This document shows, piece by piece, positions 16,780 through 26,167 of a DNA stretch of 37,231 nt. A program made the translations under genes and the position numbers. The notes below the pieces were generated by a model. The model saw only the letters and a list, made by a program, of their open reading frames with translations, had not been told where the DNA came from and searched no databases. How positions within the stretch are numbered: position 1 is the stretch's first letter; every line of letters starts with the position of its first letter. The stretch is from a virus, in the IMG/VR virus record IMGVR_UViG_3300046171_000002, positions 1-37,231 of that record. One strand, written 5' to 3'.

Positions 16780-17663
16780 TGACGAACTATACAAAAACTA
16801 CTGACTTTGCAGCAAAAGATGCTCTACCTTCAGGTAACTCTGCAAAGATTGTAAAAGGCTCTGAGATTGATACAGAGTTTAATAACATTGCAACTGCATC
16901 AGCAACTAAAGCAAACGCTAACGCTGCTGCACTTACTGGCACTACTACCTTTGAGACTATCTCTGACGGTACTATTGCTATCACTGCATTTGTTGATGAA
17001 GACAACATGGCATCCGACAGTGCTACGTTGCTGCCTACGCAACAGTCAGTCAAAGCCTATGTAGACTCACAGGTTACTGCACAGGATCTTGATGTAACTG
17101 ATGGCTCCACTAGCATTGACATTGACCTAGACTCTGAGTCTTTAGGTATCTTAGGTGGCACAGGTATTGACTCCACTGCTTCAGGCACTGGTGTAACCTT
17201 AGCCATTGACTCTACTGTAGCTACGCTTACAGGCTCACAAACGCTGTCTAACAAGACTTTGTCTGCACCTGTGGTATCAGGTAACTTGACTACTGATGGC
17301 CTCTTAGATGGCCGTGACGTAGCTACTGATGGCACTAAACTAGACGGTATTGAAGCTAGTGCAGATGTAACTGACACAGCTAATGTAACTGCTGCTGGTG
17401 CCTTGATGGACAGTGAGCTTACCAGTGAAGCATCAGTCAAAGCATTGAACCAAGGTGTAGCTACTACTGATAGCCCTACGTTTGCTGGGTTAACTACAAC
17501 CGCTGATGTATCCTTTGGCGACAACGACAAGGCTGTGTTTGGTGCTGGCTCTGACCTAATTCTTTACCACGACGGTAACGACAGCTACATCCAAGATTCT
17601 GGCACCGGCCTTTTATTTATTCGTGGCAGTAGCTCAGTACGAATACAAGGGCGCAAACGGTGA
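16779..17663 (+). CDS. Tail fibre, N-terminal part (frame-disrupted)
   Basis: A 294-residue frame with fibre features: an N-terminal tail-binding segment (KIVKGSEIDTEFNNIATA), LLPTQQSVKAYVDSQV near residue 85, LTGSQTLSNKTLSAPVVSG near 150, and LDGIEASADVT near 190. The last residues before the stop (SYIQDSGTGLLFIRGSSS) belong to a fibre repeat that continues in the +1 frame from 17650. Reading CAA (17646-17648), skipping one G and going on with GGC GCA AAC fuses both parts into one 821-residue fibre. So this is probably half of one gene, broken by one extra base. Confidence 0.75.
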   Translation: MTNYTKTTDFAAKDALPSGNSAKIVKGSEIDTEFNNIATASATKANANAAALTGTTTFETISDGTIAITAFVDEDNMASDSATLLPTQQSVKAYVDSQVTAQDLDVTDGSTSIDIDLDSESLGILGGTGIDSTASGTGVTLAIDSTVATLTGSQTLSNKTLSAPVVSGNLTTDGLLDGRDVATDGTKLDGIEASADVTDTANVTAAGALMDSELTSEASVKALNQGVATTDSPTFAGLTTTADVSFGDNDKAVFGAGSDLILYHDGNDSYIQDSGTGLLFIRGSSSVRIQGRKR

Positions 17664-19245
17664 AAGCGCCATTGATGTGAATGAGAATGGAGCCGTTAAT
17701 CTTTACTACGACAACAGCAATAAACTGTCCACGACCAACACAGGCATAGACGTTACTGGCACAGTGACTGCTACCGCTGGAGCCTTTGAATCAACAGGCG
17801 CAACTGAAATAACGCTAGAGGATACTGATGGAGGTTTCGCGGCGTCCAAGATTAACGTCCAAAATGGTGGCAGAGACTTAAAGGTAACTGTGCCACAGGA
17901 CATAATTTTCAACGTCGGTTCAAGTGATGCGGTTACAATTCTAAATGGTGGGAATGTTGGTATTGGTACTAGTTCGCCTAGTGAGAAGCTCACAGTGCAA
18001 TCAAGTGCGGCATCAGGAGCAGACTCTACTGCATTGCGGTTATCACAAAATAACTTCAACGTAGGTGGAACAACGCTAATTAAATTTGGAACAGAAAACA
18101 CAACATGGTCTAAAGGCGCAGTTGGCTTTGAAAGAGTAAGCGACTATGACACAGGCGCTTTAATCTTTTGTACAAATGATAGCAGTTCAACAACAGATGT
18201 TTCTTCATCAGATGAACGTATGCGCATAGACTCTAGTGGTCATATTGGCATTAACGTAAGTTCATCTTTAGACCAAAAGTTAAACATGGCTGACACTGCT
18301 GATGTTGGCATTAAGATGACCAAGACAGGCTCAATTACAACCACAATGAGAGCGGTTGGTGGAGCCTTGGCATTTGGTGTTGATGGTGGCTCTGGAACTA
18401 CAGAACGTATGCGCATAGACTCACAAGGTAATCTCTTGGTGGGTACTACGACAACCAACATAGCTACAGAAGGGACTGTTATTTACGGTACAAACAATGA
18501 AGGCGTTATGCAGCTTTCAAGTACTGCTATGACGGCGCTGTATGTCAATAGAAGCAATAATGGTGAGTTAGTTCAGTTTAGGGCCGCTAACGTACCAGTA
18601 GGTAGTATTGGTACTGTCACGCAGTCAGGCGCTACTAATCTAGTTCTTGATTCTACAAGTGCTGTTTACTTTGATACAAACGCAAGACCCAAAACCGATA
18701 ACACGTATGATGTAGGCTCTGGTACTTATCGCTTCAAAGACCTCCACCTGTCAGGCACTGCTAATGTTGGCAGTAATCTCTTGGTGGGGACTACTTCTGC
18801 ACCAACTGGATCAACTGGTGGGTCGGCTTTCATTGCAGAGTCTGTCGGGCGCAAAACTCTCAAAATCGCTTCTACAACAACAGGTGGCGCTGGCCTAGCA
18901 GAGTTTATTAACCCCAACGGAATTGTCGGCTCTATAAGCACTTCAGGTTCCGCTACAACCTACAGCACATCCTCAGACCAACGCCTCAAGGAAAACATCG
19001 TAGACGCACCTTCTGCTTCTAATGACATTGACGCTATTCAAGTACGTTCGTTTGATTGGATTGCTGACGGTTCACATCAAGACTACGGCATGATTGCACA
19101 GGAGCTACAGGCTGTTGCACCAGAAGCAGTCACTGGAGACGCTGACTCAGACGAAATGATGGGTGTGGACTACTCAAAGCTAGTCCCAATGCTTGTTAAA
19201 GAAATACAATCACTACGCGCCAGAGTTGCGCAACTGGAGAACTAA
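17623..19245 (+). CDS. Tail fibre, C-terminal part with S74 chaperone domain
   Basis: The listed frame opens at a GTG at 17623 with no ribosome site. True coding probably begins at about 17650, as the continuation of the preceding gene. Fibre repeats (VGIGTSSPSEKLTV, ERMRIDSSG twice, LLVGTT) are followed by a C-terminal intramolecular chaperone: STSSDQRLKENI, RSFDWIADGSHQDYGMIAQE, then MGVDYSKLVPMLVKEIQSLR and a coiled coil. S74 domains trimerise the fibre and then cut themselves off; a Ser-Asp pair near SSDQRLKEN is visible. Host recognition is the likely role. Confidence 0.85.
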   Translation: MAVAQYEYKGANGESAIDVNENGAVNLYYDNSNKLSTTNTGIDVTGTVTATAGAFESTGATEITLEDTDGGFAASKINVQNGGRDLKVTVPQDIIFNVGSSDAVTILNGGNVGIGTSSPSEKLTVQSSAASGADSTALRLSQNNFNVGGTTLIKFGTENTTWSKGAVGFERVSDYDTGALIFCTNDSSSTTDVSSSDERMRIDSSGHIGINVSSSLDQKLNMADTADVGIKMTKTGSITTTMRAVGGALAFGVDGGSGTTERMRIDSQGNLLVGTTTTNIATEGTVIYGTNNEGVMQLSSTAMTALYVNRSNNGELVQFRAANVPVGSIGTVTQSGATNLVLDSTSAVYFDTNARPKTDNTYDVGSGTYRFKDLHLSGTANVGSNLLVGTTSAPTGSTGGSAFIAESVGRKTLKIASTTTGGAGLAEFINPNGIVGSISTSGSATTYSTSSDQRLKENIVDAPSASNDIDAIQVRSFDWIADGSHQDYGMIAQELQAVAPEAVTGDADSDEMMGVDYSKLVPMLVKEIQSLRARVAQLEN

Positions 19246-19246
19246 A

Positions 19247-19561
19247 ATGGCTACATGGACTATCGCAACACTTGAACGAGACTTACAGGGTGACTTAGCG
19301 GGAGGCGTTATCGTAGCCCACTGGCGAGTCACTGAAGAAGAAACTGTGGGGGAGGATACATACAGTGCTTCATCCTATGGAACTTGTGGCTTTACCCCAG
19401 ACCCTTCCTCTGAAGGATACATCGCCTATGATGACCTAACGGAAGCCGACGTGATTGGCTGGTGTCAGGGTGAGTTGGACGTTGAGGCTATTGAAGCCTC
19501 CCTGACTGCCAGTATTAATGAGCAGAAGAACCCTACAACCGCTGATGGTGTACCTTGGTAA
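19247..19561 (+). CDS. Conserved protein after tail fibre (DUF7936-like)
   Basis: A 104-residue acidic protein beginning ATWTIATLERDL with VAHWRVTEEET and YDDLTEADVIGW. Similar short proteins often follow fibre genes in aquatic phages; the DUF7936 label is from memory. The ATG at 19247 just after the fibre stop is preferred to a longer frame that overlaps the S74 domain. Fibre accessory or structural role is inferred. Confidence 0.7.
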   Translation: MATWTIATLERDLQGDLAGGVIVAHWRVTEEETVGEDTYSASSYGTCGFTPDPSSEGYIAYDDLTEADVIGWCQGELDVEAIEASLTASINEQKNPTTADGVPW

Positions 19562-19791
19562 TGATGGAGCAAAAGCAAGTGACTCATCAAGATTTAGCTA
19601 TAGAGGCTTTAGATCGCATAGCTCAACATGAGAAAGAATGTGGTGAGCGTTGGGCAGAGGCAATAGTTGAACTTAGGGAACTAAGGAAGGCTACTGATGC
19701 ACATGCTATGCGTTGGGAGAAACTTGCTTGGCTTGTTGTTGCGTCTGCCGTGACAGCAGCGGTAACGATAGTAACAACAGTAATAGTTTAA
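19561..19791 (+). CDS. Small coiled-coil protein with a C-terminal membrane anchor
   Basis: A 76-residue protein (ATG at 19561 overlapping the upstream stop) with a charged helical N-terminal part and one hydrophobic C-terminal segment (LAWLVVASAVTAAVTIVTTV, about residues 54-73). The layout is like XhlA-type or small lysis accessory proteins, but no diagnostic motif is present. Confidence 0.6.
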   Translation: MMEQKQVTHQDLAIEALDRIAQHEKECGERWAEAIVELRELRKATDAHAMRWEKLAWLVVASAVTAAVTIVTTVIV

Positions 19792-19803
19792 AGAGAATAT
19801 ATT

Positions 19804-21204
19804 ATGTTAATGTTAGGTAGTTTACCAACAGGAGCAGTTTCAAATACTGGCTCAATAAATATAGACGAAGAATTAGGTGCTGGTTTGATGCAAGACCTAG
19901 CTCCTTTTATGCCTAATGCCCCTACAGGTACAAGCTCAGGTGTTGGAGGAGTTTTTAGTGGTTTGTTTGATACTTTAACAGGTAGTAATTTAGTACAAAC
20001 TGGACTTAGTGCTGCTGCCTTACAAGACCAAATGAACCGTCTGTCTAACATAGGCACTGGCCTTGCTACAGGTGCCCGTGAGTTAGGTGAAGAAGCTCAA
20101 GCTGGTACAGCCTTTAGACCTTTTACAGTATCTACAGGCTTTGGCGGTGTGCAGGCTACTCCTACAGGTGGTTATACTACTACACTGTCTCCTGCTATGG
20201 CTGCACAACAACGAGCATTGCAAGGGATTACCAGTGGCTTGCTTGGTGGCATGGGTGGCATGGGTGCTATGGATGGTCAGACTCTACTCCCCGGTACTCT
20301 TACAGAAGATACGATGAGATTTAGGGCTGACCCTACGGTAGGTATAGCTAGACCACCCGGAACACCAGCGCCTCCTAGAATGTATACTGACCAACTAACA
20401 GGTAAAAGGGTTACTCAAGAAGAAGTTGATGCTTTGGGCGGTATGACAACCCTACAAGCTCCTACAGCCCCTGCTACAGGAGGTTTTGGTTCAGGTATAC
20501 CAGATGTATCAGGTATCCAACAGCAGGCTCTAGGCGGCGTAGGGGGCTTCCTAACAGGGGCTATGGCTCCTATGGCACAAAGGGAAGCTGATGTATATGA
20601 ACGTATTAGGGCTACACAGCGGCCTGAAGAACAGCGTGCACAGCTTGCACTAGAAGAACGTCTAGCTGCACAAGGACGCACAGGTTTACGTACAGCACAG
20701 TTTGGTGGTTCTCCTGAGCAACTAGCGTTAGCACAAGCACAGGAAGAAGCTAAGGCTAGGGCATCTCTAGGTGCACTAGAGCAAGCACAAGCAGAGCAGT
20801 TGCAACAAGCAAAACTTGCTGAAAGTATGTTTGGTCTTGGTGGTAGAGCAGCAGCGTTACCTCAAGGACTACAGTTAGGTCAGTTGCAAAACATTGGTCT
20901 TGCACAAGCTGCACAATATCTACCTGAGCAACAACTACTTGCTTCACTGACCCCTGCTATTAGTCTTGCTGATATTGCTGGCGTAGGACAACGACAAGGT
21001 GCTGGCTATCTTGCACAAGCAGGTACTACAGGTCTTGAAGCATTAGGTGAAATTGAGACTTCTAGAGCTAACTTGCTAAGAGACTTGTACAGTAGCTTGT
21101 TAGCTCAACAAACTAGTGCACAGACAGGTGAACGACAAGAAAGCGTTGCTGGTGGGTTATTTGGTGACTTACTTGCAGGCATTGGTGATATCTTTACAGG
21201 ATAA
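19804..21204 (+). CDS. Candidate internal virion (ejection) protein 1
   Basis: A 466-residue protein rich in Gly, Ala, Gln and Leu. Visible parts: a low-complexity Gly/Met segment near residues 140-155, a helical Arg/Gln/Glu-rich middle (about 260-340, QREADVYERIRATQRPEEQR), and a Gly-rich hydrophobic C-terminal end. Three large, helix-rich proteins in a row after the fibre occupy the place of podovirus ejection proteins. Role inferred from position and composition. Confidence 0.55.
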   Translation: MLMLGSLPTGAVSNTGSINIDEELGAGLMQDLAPFMPNAPTGTSSGVGGVFSGLFDTLTGSNLVQTGLSAAALQDQMNRLSNIGTGLATGARELGEEAQAGTAFRPFTVSTGFGGVQATPTGGYTTTLSPAMAAQQRALQGITSGLLGGMGGMGAMDGQTLLPGTLTEDTMRFRADPTVGIARPPGTPAPPRMYTDQLTGKRVTQEEVDALGGMTTLQAPTAPATGGFGSGIPDVSGIQQQALGGVGGFLTGAMAPMAQREADVYERIRATQRPEEQRAQLALEERLAAQGRTGLRTAQFGGSPEQLALAQAQEEAKARASLGALEQAQAEQLQQAKLAESMFGLGGRAAALPQGLQLGQLQNIGLAQAAQYLPEQQLLASLTPAISLADIAGVGQRQGAGYLAQAGTTGLEALGEIETSRANLLRDLYSSLLAQQTSAQTGERQESVAGGLFGDLLAGIGDIFTG

Positions 21205-21210
21205 TAAATA

Positions 21211-22431
21211 ATGGCTATTAAATTATCAGAAGGGCTATTGTCTAGATTAGGTTCTCTTGGGGGTACGCCGCAAGACGCTAGACAACCTATGGGTTCAGGT
21301 TTGTTACAACCTGCACTGTCTTCTAATCCTCTAGTTAACACTCTAGTTAGAAGCATTGGGCAGGCTCGTGGCATGGACATGAGGACTCCGGGTGAAGTAG
21401 CTACACAGGCTATGTCTCAGATTGGTCAAGATGATCCTGAAAGACTGCGTAAGATTGTAGAGATACAACTACAGGCTGCTGTACGTGCGGGAGATACTAC
21501 TAATGCAGCTAAGTATGCTAATGTGCTTGAGAACATTAAGGCGCAAGAGGTTACTAGATCAAAGTTAGCTACGCCTAAAGCAGGATTAAGCAGCTCAGAA
21601 TTGTTTGTTCAAAAGGGAGAAGACGGTAAAAACTATTACTATAGATCTACACCTACAGCTACAGGAGGTGCTGTATCAGAGCAAATAACTCCTGTAGGAG
21701 GACATAACAGAGACTTTGACCCTAATAAACCTGTATCTGCTGTAGGAGGACAGTTCCTTGAAACTGCTATGGAAAACTTAGATAGGCAAGTAACAGAAGC
21801 TGGTGAAACAACAGAAATAACAGGGTGGAAAGCAGAACAATTAAGTTTTAGTCAAGAACTCCCTAAAGTACAGTCCTCTTTGAAAGGTGTAAGAGCGATG
21901 TTAGAAGTTCTTAAAGGAATAGAAACCGGCGGCGTTGCGGCTGGAGCCTATCAAGCTGTTGCTGAGTTTTTTAACATAACAGATCCTCAAGCTATAGGGG
22001 CTGCTAAACTTAAAAGAATGGCACAGGGAGAAGTGTTAAAACAGCTTAAAGCTACTGTTGGCGGTAATCCTTCAGACGGAGAACGTAAAGCTCTTGATGC
22101 GCTTATTACAGACATTACCGCAGCTAAAGAAGTTAACTTAGACACATTGCTTAGAACTGAAGACGCTTTAGTAAACTCACAACAAAGGTTAATTTATGGT
22201 CTTGGAGCTGAAAGTTTTGATGACTACAAAGAGTATATTATTTCAGGCGGAGCTTATGACTCTTTATTTGACCCAGAAGAACAACCTGCTACCTTAGCAA
22301 CCCCTACTACCCCTTCTGGAAGGCCTATTATAGGGGGACGTACTGGTGCTGCAAGCTCTTTTAAGAGACTGCCTTCTCCTGATGCTGTAGACGGCTTGCA
22401 GGCATCAGACTCTAGATACTTTCAACAGTAA
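21211..22431 (+). CDS. Candidate internal virion (ejection) protein 2
   Basis: A 406-residue mostly helical protein without recognisable motif. A stretch around residues 210-330 (SFSQELPKVQSSLKGVRAML, then LKRMAQGEVLKQLKATVGGN) looks like long amphipathic helices, and the last 40 residues are Pro/Thr/Ser-rich. It lies between two other candidate ejection proteins, six bases after the first and twelve before the third. Confidence 0.5.
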   Translation: MAIKLSEGLLSRLGSLGGTPQDARQPMGSGLLQPALSSNPLVNTLVRSIGQARGMDMRTPGEVATQAMSQIGQDDPERLRKIVEIQLQAAVRAGDTTNAAKYANVLENIKAQEVTRSKLATPKAGLSSSELFVQKGEDGKNYYYRSTPTATGGAVSEQITPVGGHNRDFDPNKPVSAVGGQFLETAMENLDRQVTEAGETTEITGWKAEQLSFSQELPKVQSSLKGVRAMLEVLKGIETGGVAAGAYQAVAEFFNITDPQAIGAAKLKRMAQGEVLKQLKATVGGNPSDGERKALDALITDITAAKEVNLDTLLRTEDALVNSQQRLIYGLGAESFDDYKEYIISGGAYDSLFDPEEQPATLATPTTPSGRPIIGGRTGAASSFKRLPSPDAVDGLQASDSRYFQQ

Positions 22432-22443
22432 CGGAAACAACTA

Positions 22444-24492
22444 ATGGCTAGTTTACAAGAGTACAAAGACGCTTATCGTAGAGCTTATGAAGCTGAAGAC
22501 TACGAAGCAGCAAAAAGAATACTAAATGTTATTGAGCAAAATACTGACGCTGCTGAAGAAAGTTTCTCTGTAGGACAGTTTTTGAAAGAAAACATGGAGA
22601 TTCCTCTAGGCTTAGGTGGAGCAGTAGGAGGAGCCGCTACAGGGTTTTTAGTAGCTGGGCCTCCGGGGGCGCTTGTAGGTTCTGTACTTGGAGGAGCTTT
22701 AGGTTCAGGTACAGGATCTATAGCTTCTGATGTGTTTGAAGGAACAGACCCTGATTATGCTAAAGCGTTAGAAGAAGCCTTAATATCTGCCGGTATTGAC
22801 GTAGTTACATTAGGCGTAGGCAGTAAAATTAAACCTTTCTTACTTTCCGCTAAAGCAGCTAAGATGGATCCCTTGGAAGCTGCTGAAATGTTTGTAAAAG
22901 AAGCAGCTATGGATGCTGGTGAACAAGCACAAGCAACAATAGCTAAAGCAGCAGCTACGGAAGGTTTAGCTAGATCATCTTCTATGGGATTAGCTGCTGG
23001 TTCTCCAGAATCTCTAAGAGAGTCTCAGAGATTAGCTGAAGAAGCAGGAGCGTCTTTTACACCTTCTCAAACAGGTTCTGCAAGCTCTTTACAGATCTTA
23101 TCTGAAGGTATTGCTAACTTAGGCTTGTTGTCAAGCCAAACTATGCAAAGAAATGCTGAAAGAATTGAAGGGGCTGCTCAAAGTGCTATTAGTCAAATAA
23201 TTAACAGGTCTCCAGAAACTCTTGATGACCCTGCTGCTTTAGGAGAAGCCCTAAACACAATTATTACTACGGGTAAAAAAGCTGCTTCAGATAACTACGT
23301 AAGATCTATTGATGAAATAAAAGCAGGCGTTAGAAACAATCAAGTTAGCAAAACTCCTCTAAAAGTTTCTCTAACTCAGTTCTTGAAGAAAAACAAACGC
23401 AGCTTTGGAAGTATGCTTGATGACAGGACTATCAGATATGTAGAAAACATGCAGAATAGACTGGCTTCAGGCGGCTCTAAGATAGATGTTAGTGAGCTAA
23501 TTGACTTTCAGACAGCTATTAACAAAGAAATAAGAAAACTAGGTAATCTAACTAGCAAAGACGCTAATCCTGACTTAGTACCTGAGTTTTCTCAGTTATC
23601 TTCTAATTTAAGGGGAGTTATACAAAGAGCTTTAGAAAGAACCAATCCTGATTTAGCTAAGCAGTATAAAGAAACAAAGAAAGCATTTGGCATAGCCACT
23701 GAAGGACTTTTGCCTGTCATAAACAAAAGTTTTATTACTAATGCCAAAAAAGGCAACTACACACCTTTAGGTAAGGTATTAACTCACACAGGTAATGTCG
23801 ATCAGATTAGAGCCTTGATGGGAAGCATAGATGAAGCCTATCGTCTTATGCCTTCTTCTGCACGTAAAGATCTGCCTGTAAAATCTCCTGAAGAAGCTAG
23901 GGCAGCTATTAAGTCTGCCTTTCTTTCTCAAAAGTTTAGCACCGCACAAGGGGCTTTTGATGCAGATTCTTACGTAAAGATGGCAGCAGAGTTTCAACAG
24001 CCTGATAAAGCAGCTAGAATGGCAGCTATATTAGGCAAAGACACCCCTACAGTTAAACAAGTAATGAACTTAATATCTGAGGCTTCTCAAGAGATAGAAG
24101 GAAACTTAGGTAGTCTTTTGTTTAGAAGTAAGGAGTACAGGGCGGCAGAAGCGCCAATCAGGGTTGCTGGTATGGTAGGCCAAGGTGCTGGTATAGCTTC
24201 TATAGGATTTGGTGCTTTAGATTTACTAGCCTCTGGTATGATAATAACTCTACCTGTAGTGTTAGCTAAAATATCTACTAACCCTAAACTAGCTAATAAG
24301 CTACTGGCTTTTGAGAAGAAAACTTTTCCATCTGAAGAAGCAAAGCTGTTATTTGCTAACCAGATAGTAAATGAAGTTGTTTCTGACATGACTGAAGAAG
24401 AACGTCAGTCTTTAAGAGACAGTATTAGAAGCTCTAGTGATAAAGATATTGTAACTAGAGGACAGAGGCAGCAACAAGCTGTTGGACAGTAG
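22444..24492 (+). CDS. Candidate internal virion (ejection) protein 3, membrane-active
   Basis: A 682-residue protein whose N-terminus is a short helical region followed by a Gly-zipper type hydrophobic stretch (about residues 53-95, LGLGGAVGGAATGFLVAGPP and on), then a long helical body and another hydrophobic stretch near residue 590 (GIASIGFGALDLLASGMIIT). Two membrane-prone segments in a large virion-type protein fit a role in forming the DNA channel through the cell envelope, but this is inference. It is the last gene of the rightward block and ends at the shared hairpin. Confidence 0.55.
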   Translation: MASLQEYKDAYRRAYEAEDYEAAKRILNVIEQNTDAAEESFSVGQFLKENMEIPLGLGGAVGGAATGFLVAGPPGALVGSVLGGALGSGTGSIASDVFEGTDPDYAKALEEALISAGIDVVTLGVGSKIKPFLLSAKAAKMDPLEAAEMFVKEAAMDAGEQAQATIAKAAATEGLARSSSMGLAAGSPESLRESQRLAEEAGASFTPSQTGSASSLQILSEGIANLGLLSSQTMQRNAERIEGAAQSAISQIINRSPETLDDPAALGEALNTIITTGKKAASDNYVRSIDEIKAGVRNNQVSKTPLKVSLTQFLKKNKRSFGSMLDDRTIRYVENMQNRLASGGSKIDVSELIDFQTAINKEIRKLGNLTSKDANPDLVPEFSQLSSNLRGVIQRALERTNPDLAKQYKETKKAFGIATEGLLPVINKSFITNAKKGNYTPLGKVLTHTGNVDQIRALMGSIDEAYRLMPSSARKDLPVKSPEEARAAIKSAFLSQKFSTAQGAFDADSYVKMAAEFQQPDKAARMAAILGKDTPTVKQVMNLISEASQEIEGNLGSLLFRSKEYRAAEAPIRVAGMVGQGAGIASIGFGALDLLASGMIITLPVVLAKISTNPKLANKLLAFEKKTFPSEEAKLLFANQIVNEVVSDMTEEERQSLRDSIRSSSDKDIVTRGQRQQQAVGQ

Positions 24493-24526
24493 AGACAAAG
24501 GGGGCATTTAAGCCCCCAAGTCTACT
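24488..24526. terminator. Hairpin between convergent operons
   Basis: A perfect GC stem GGGGGC (24500-24505) / GCCCCC (24512-24517) with a six-base loop is extended by outer arms AGTAGA (24488-24493) and TCTACT (24521-24526). On the minus strand it is followed by TTTGTCT, making it a better terminator for the leftward operon after the NrdB stop. On the plus strand no T-run follows, so rightward termination would depend on the hairpin alone. Confidence 0.75.
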
Positions 24527-25497
24527 CAAGCTACATTAGCAAACTTAACCTTCCCTACGTCACCACGTAAGCCAGCCTTCATGTAGGTAGTTGCACGACC
24601 TTCAAAGAAGTTCTGATGCTCTACACCTAACACATCGTCAAGCCAGTTTAGTGGGTTCTCTTTGACATTGTAATTAGTCTTCAGTCCTAACTGTAGCAGT
24701 CTACGGTCAGCAATGTACCTGATGTACTGTTGCATCTCAGACTTAGTCAAGCCCGGTATATCACCCTGCTCAAACACCAAATCCAAGAACCTATCCTCTA
24801 GGTCAACCATCTCACGACATGCCTGATAGATCTCAGCCTTGAAGTCATCAGTCCACAGGTCAATGTTCTCCTGCATAAACTCCCTGAATAGCTTTGTCAT
24901 TGCCTCTACGTGCATGGACTCATCACGTATGCTGTAGGTAATGATCTGTCCCATACCCTTCATCTTGCCAAACCTTGGGAAGTTCAACAGGATGATGAAG
25001 CTAGAGAACAACTGTAAGCCTTCAGTAAAGCCTGAGTAGATAGCCAGTGCCTTAGCAATGGACTTCTTGTCGCCCTTAGTGACCTTCACAGCGTTGATGT
25101 ACTCATGCTTGTCAGCCATAGCCTCGTACTCTGAGAACGCCTTATACTCCACCTCTGGCATCCCTACGGTGTCCAGTAGCAGGCTGTAGGCATGTTGGTG
25201 TATGGACTCCATGTTAGCAAAGCTAGACATCATCATACGTGCTTCAGGCTTCTTAAAGATACGCATGTATCTATCAACGTACCCAGCACCTACGTCTACA
25301 TCAGACTGTGTAAACAGACGGAAGATCTGAGTCAGTAGGTTCTTCTCTTCATCAGTCATTGTCTGCCAATCTTTAACGTCATTGTGCAGAGGTACATCCT
25401 CTGGAAACCAGTGCATCTGGTTCTGTTGTGAGTAGTAGTCAAACATCCAAGGATGGTCAAACGGTTTGTAGTAATCTCTAGTATCTAATAAGCTCAA
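24526..25497 (-). CDS. nrdB: Ribonucleotide reductase class I beta subunit
   Basis: A 323-residue protein with all residues expected of the diiron-tyrosyl radical subunit: D66 in TQSDVDVG, E97 and H100 in MESIHQHAY, the radical Tyr at Y104, E159 in GFTEGLQ, and E193 / H196 in RDESMH. With NrdA (26594-28480) it reduces ribonucleotides to deoxyribonucleotides for phage DNA synthesis. It is last in the leftward operon; its ATG overlaps the MazG stop by four bases. Confidence 0.95.
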   Translation of the reverse strand: MSLLDTRDYYKPFDHPWMFDYYSQQNQMHWFPEDVPLHNDVKDWQTMTDEEKNLLTQIFRLFTQSDVDVGAGYVDRYMRIFKKPEARMMMSSFANMESIHQHAYSLLLDTVGMPEVEYKAFSEYEAMADKHEYINAVKVTKGDKKSIAKALAIYSGFTEGLQLFSSFIILLNFPRFGKMKGMGQIITYSIRDESMHVEAMTKLFREFMQENIDLWTDDFKAEIYQACREMVDLEDRFLDLVFEQGDIPGLTKSEMQQYIRYIADRRLLQLGLKTNYNVKENPLNWLDDVLGVEHQNFFEGRATTYMKAGLRGDVGKVKFANVA

Positions 25498-25799
25498 GCT
25501 GCATCTCCTTCTTTGATAAAGACACCATGTGTATTCATGTGTCCCTTCCTGTCTTTAATATCATTGTACGCTACCTTCAGGCATTCCTCAAGGGTCGTAT
25601 CATTCATAATGGCTAGGTTGTTTAGTACCACCAAGCAGTCACCAATGTCATCAGTAACATCACGCTCCTTGGCTACGTTGTCCCCTAGCTCACCTACCTC
25701 TGACACAAGTTTAGCAAACTGTGCCAAGGGTGTACTGTTGTTGATTATACCCCGCTGCATAGACCATACGCTAATCAGGTGTATAAGTTCATCGCTCAT
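25494..25799 (-). CDS. mazG: MazG-like NTP pyrophosphohydrolase
   Basis: Counting from the ATG at 25799 gives a 101-residue all-alpha protein with the MazG metal-binding pattern: SEVGELGD (two Glu about residues 36-39) and DDIGDCLVVL (about residues 52-61). MazG-type enzymes hydrolyse nucleotides such as dNTPs or, as proposed for cyanophages, ppGpp. An upstream in-frame extension of nine residues overlaps the preceding gene and is not favoured. Placed between small genes and NrdB in a nucleotide-metabolism cluster. Confidence 0.85.
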   Translation of the reverse strand: MSDELIHLISVWSMQRGIINNSTPLAQFAKLVSEVGELGDNVAKERDVTDDIGDCLVVLNNLAIMNDTTLEECLKVAYNDIKDRKGHMNTHGVFIKEGDAA

Positions 25800-25956
25800 C
25801 TTTGTTGTTCTCCAAGTGTTCTTCAAGCAGTCTAGTCAAACCTATGTCAAGTAGTAGCTGTACTGCTTTAGAGTCTAAGTCTAGTTCCATGTTAGCAGAG
25901 CCATCCTCATTCTCTATGACTTCCTTAACAACTATCTTAGGTAGATCATCAATCAT
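25789..25956 (-). CDS. Small acidic hypothetical protein
   Basis: A 55-residue frame (ATG at 25956) that bridges the upstream gene and MazG, overlapping MazG by 11 bases. It begins IDDLPKIVVKEV and continues with a Leu- and Asp/Glu-rich helix (ELDLDSKAVQLLLDIGLTRL). Function unknown. Supported by filling the operon exactly. Confidence 0.6.
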   Translation of the reverse strand: MIDDLPKIVVKEVIENEDGSANMELDLDSKAVQLLLDIGLTRLLEEHLENNKDER

Positions 25957-26167
25957 CTATCTCATGCCCTGCTGTAATGACTGCATGTTTGAATACCTCC
26001 AGTAGGTAGATAGTCTCACGTAAGTCCATAGACGTTGTAGCCTTAGCTGTTAGCTGCTCCTCTGGAGTCCAGCCAATTACCAGCACATGCTCAAAGTCCC
26101 CTTTACAATCCTCTAGTACTTCATCAGCAGTAGCTTGTGTAGGCATGAGGTTAATTACGTTACTCAT
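25949..26167 (-). CDS. Small conserved hypothetical protein
   Basis: Starting at the ATG at 26167, this 72-residue protein reads SNVINLMPTQATADEVLEDC and contains VLVIGW near residue 30 and DLRETIYLLEVFKHAVI toward the end, a pattern I recall from small phage proteins of unknown role encoded near replication genes. The start overlaps the upstream stop by eight bases; a start seven residues earlier is possible. Confidence 0.65.
   Translation of the reverse strand: MSNVINLMPTQATADEVLEDCKGDFEHVLVIGWTPEEQLTAKATTSMDLRETIYLLEVFKHAVITAGHEIDD

Noticed and set aside
15336-18101. Several minus-strand frames of 94-177 residues opposite tail genes
   Set aside because: Composition is that of reverse-complement shadows (Ser, Val, Pro-rich); the plus-strand genes are well supported.
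25744-25749. TATAAT on the minus strand inside mazG
   Set aside because: No -35-like hexamer at a suitable distance, and it lies within a coding region.
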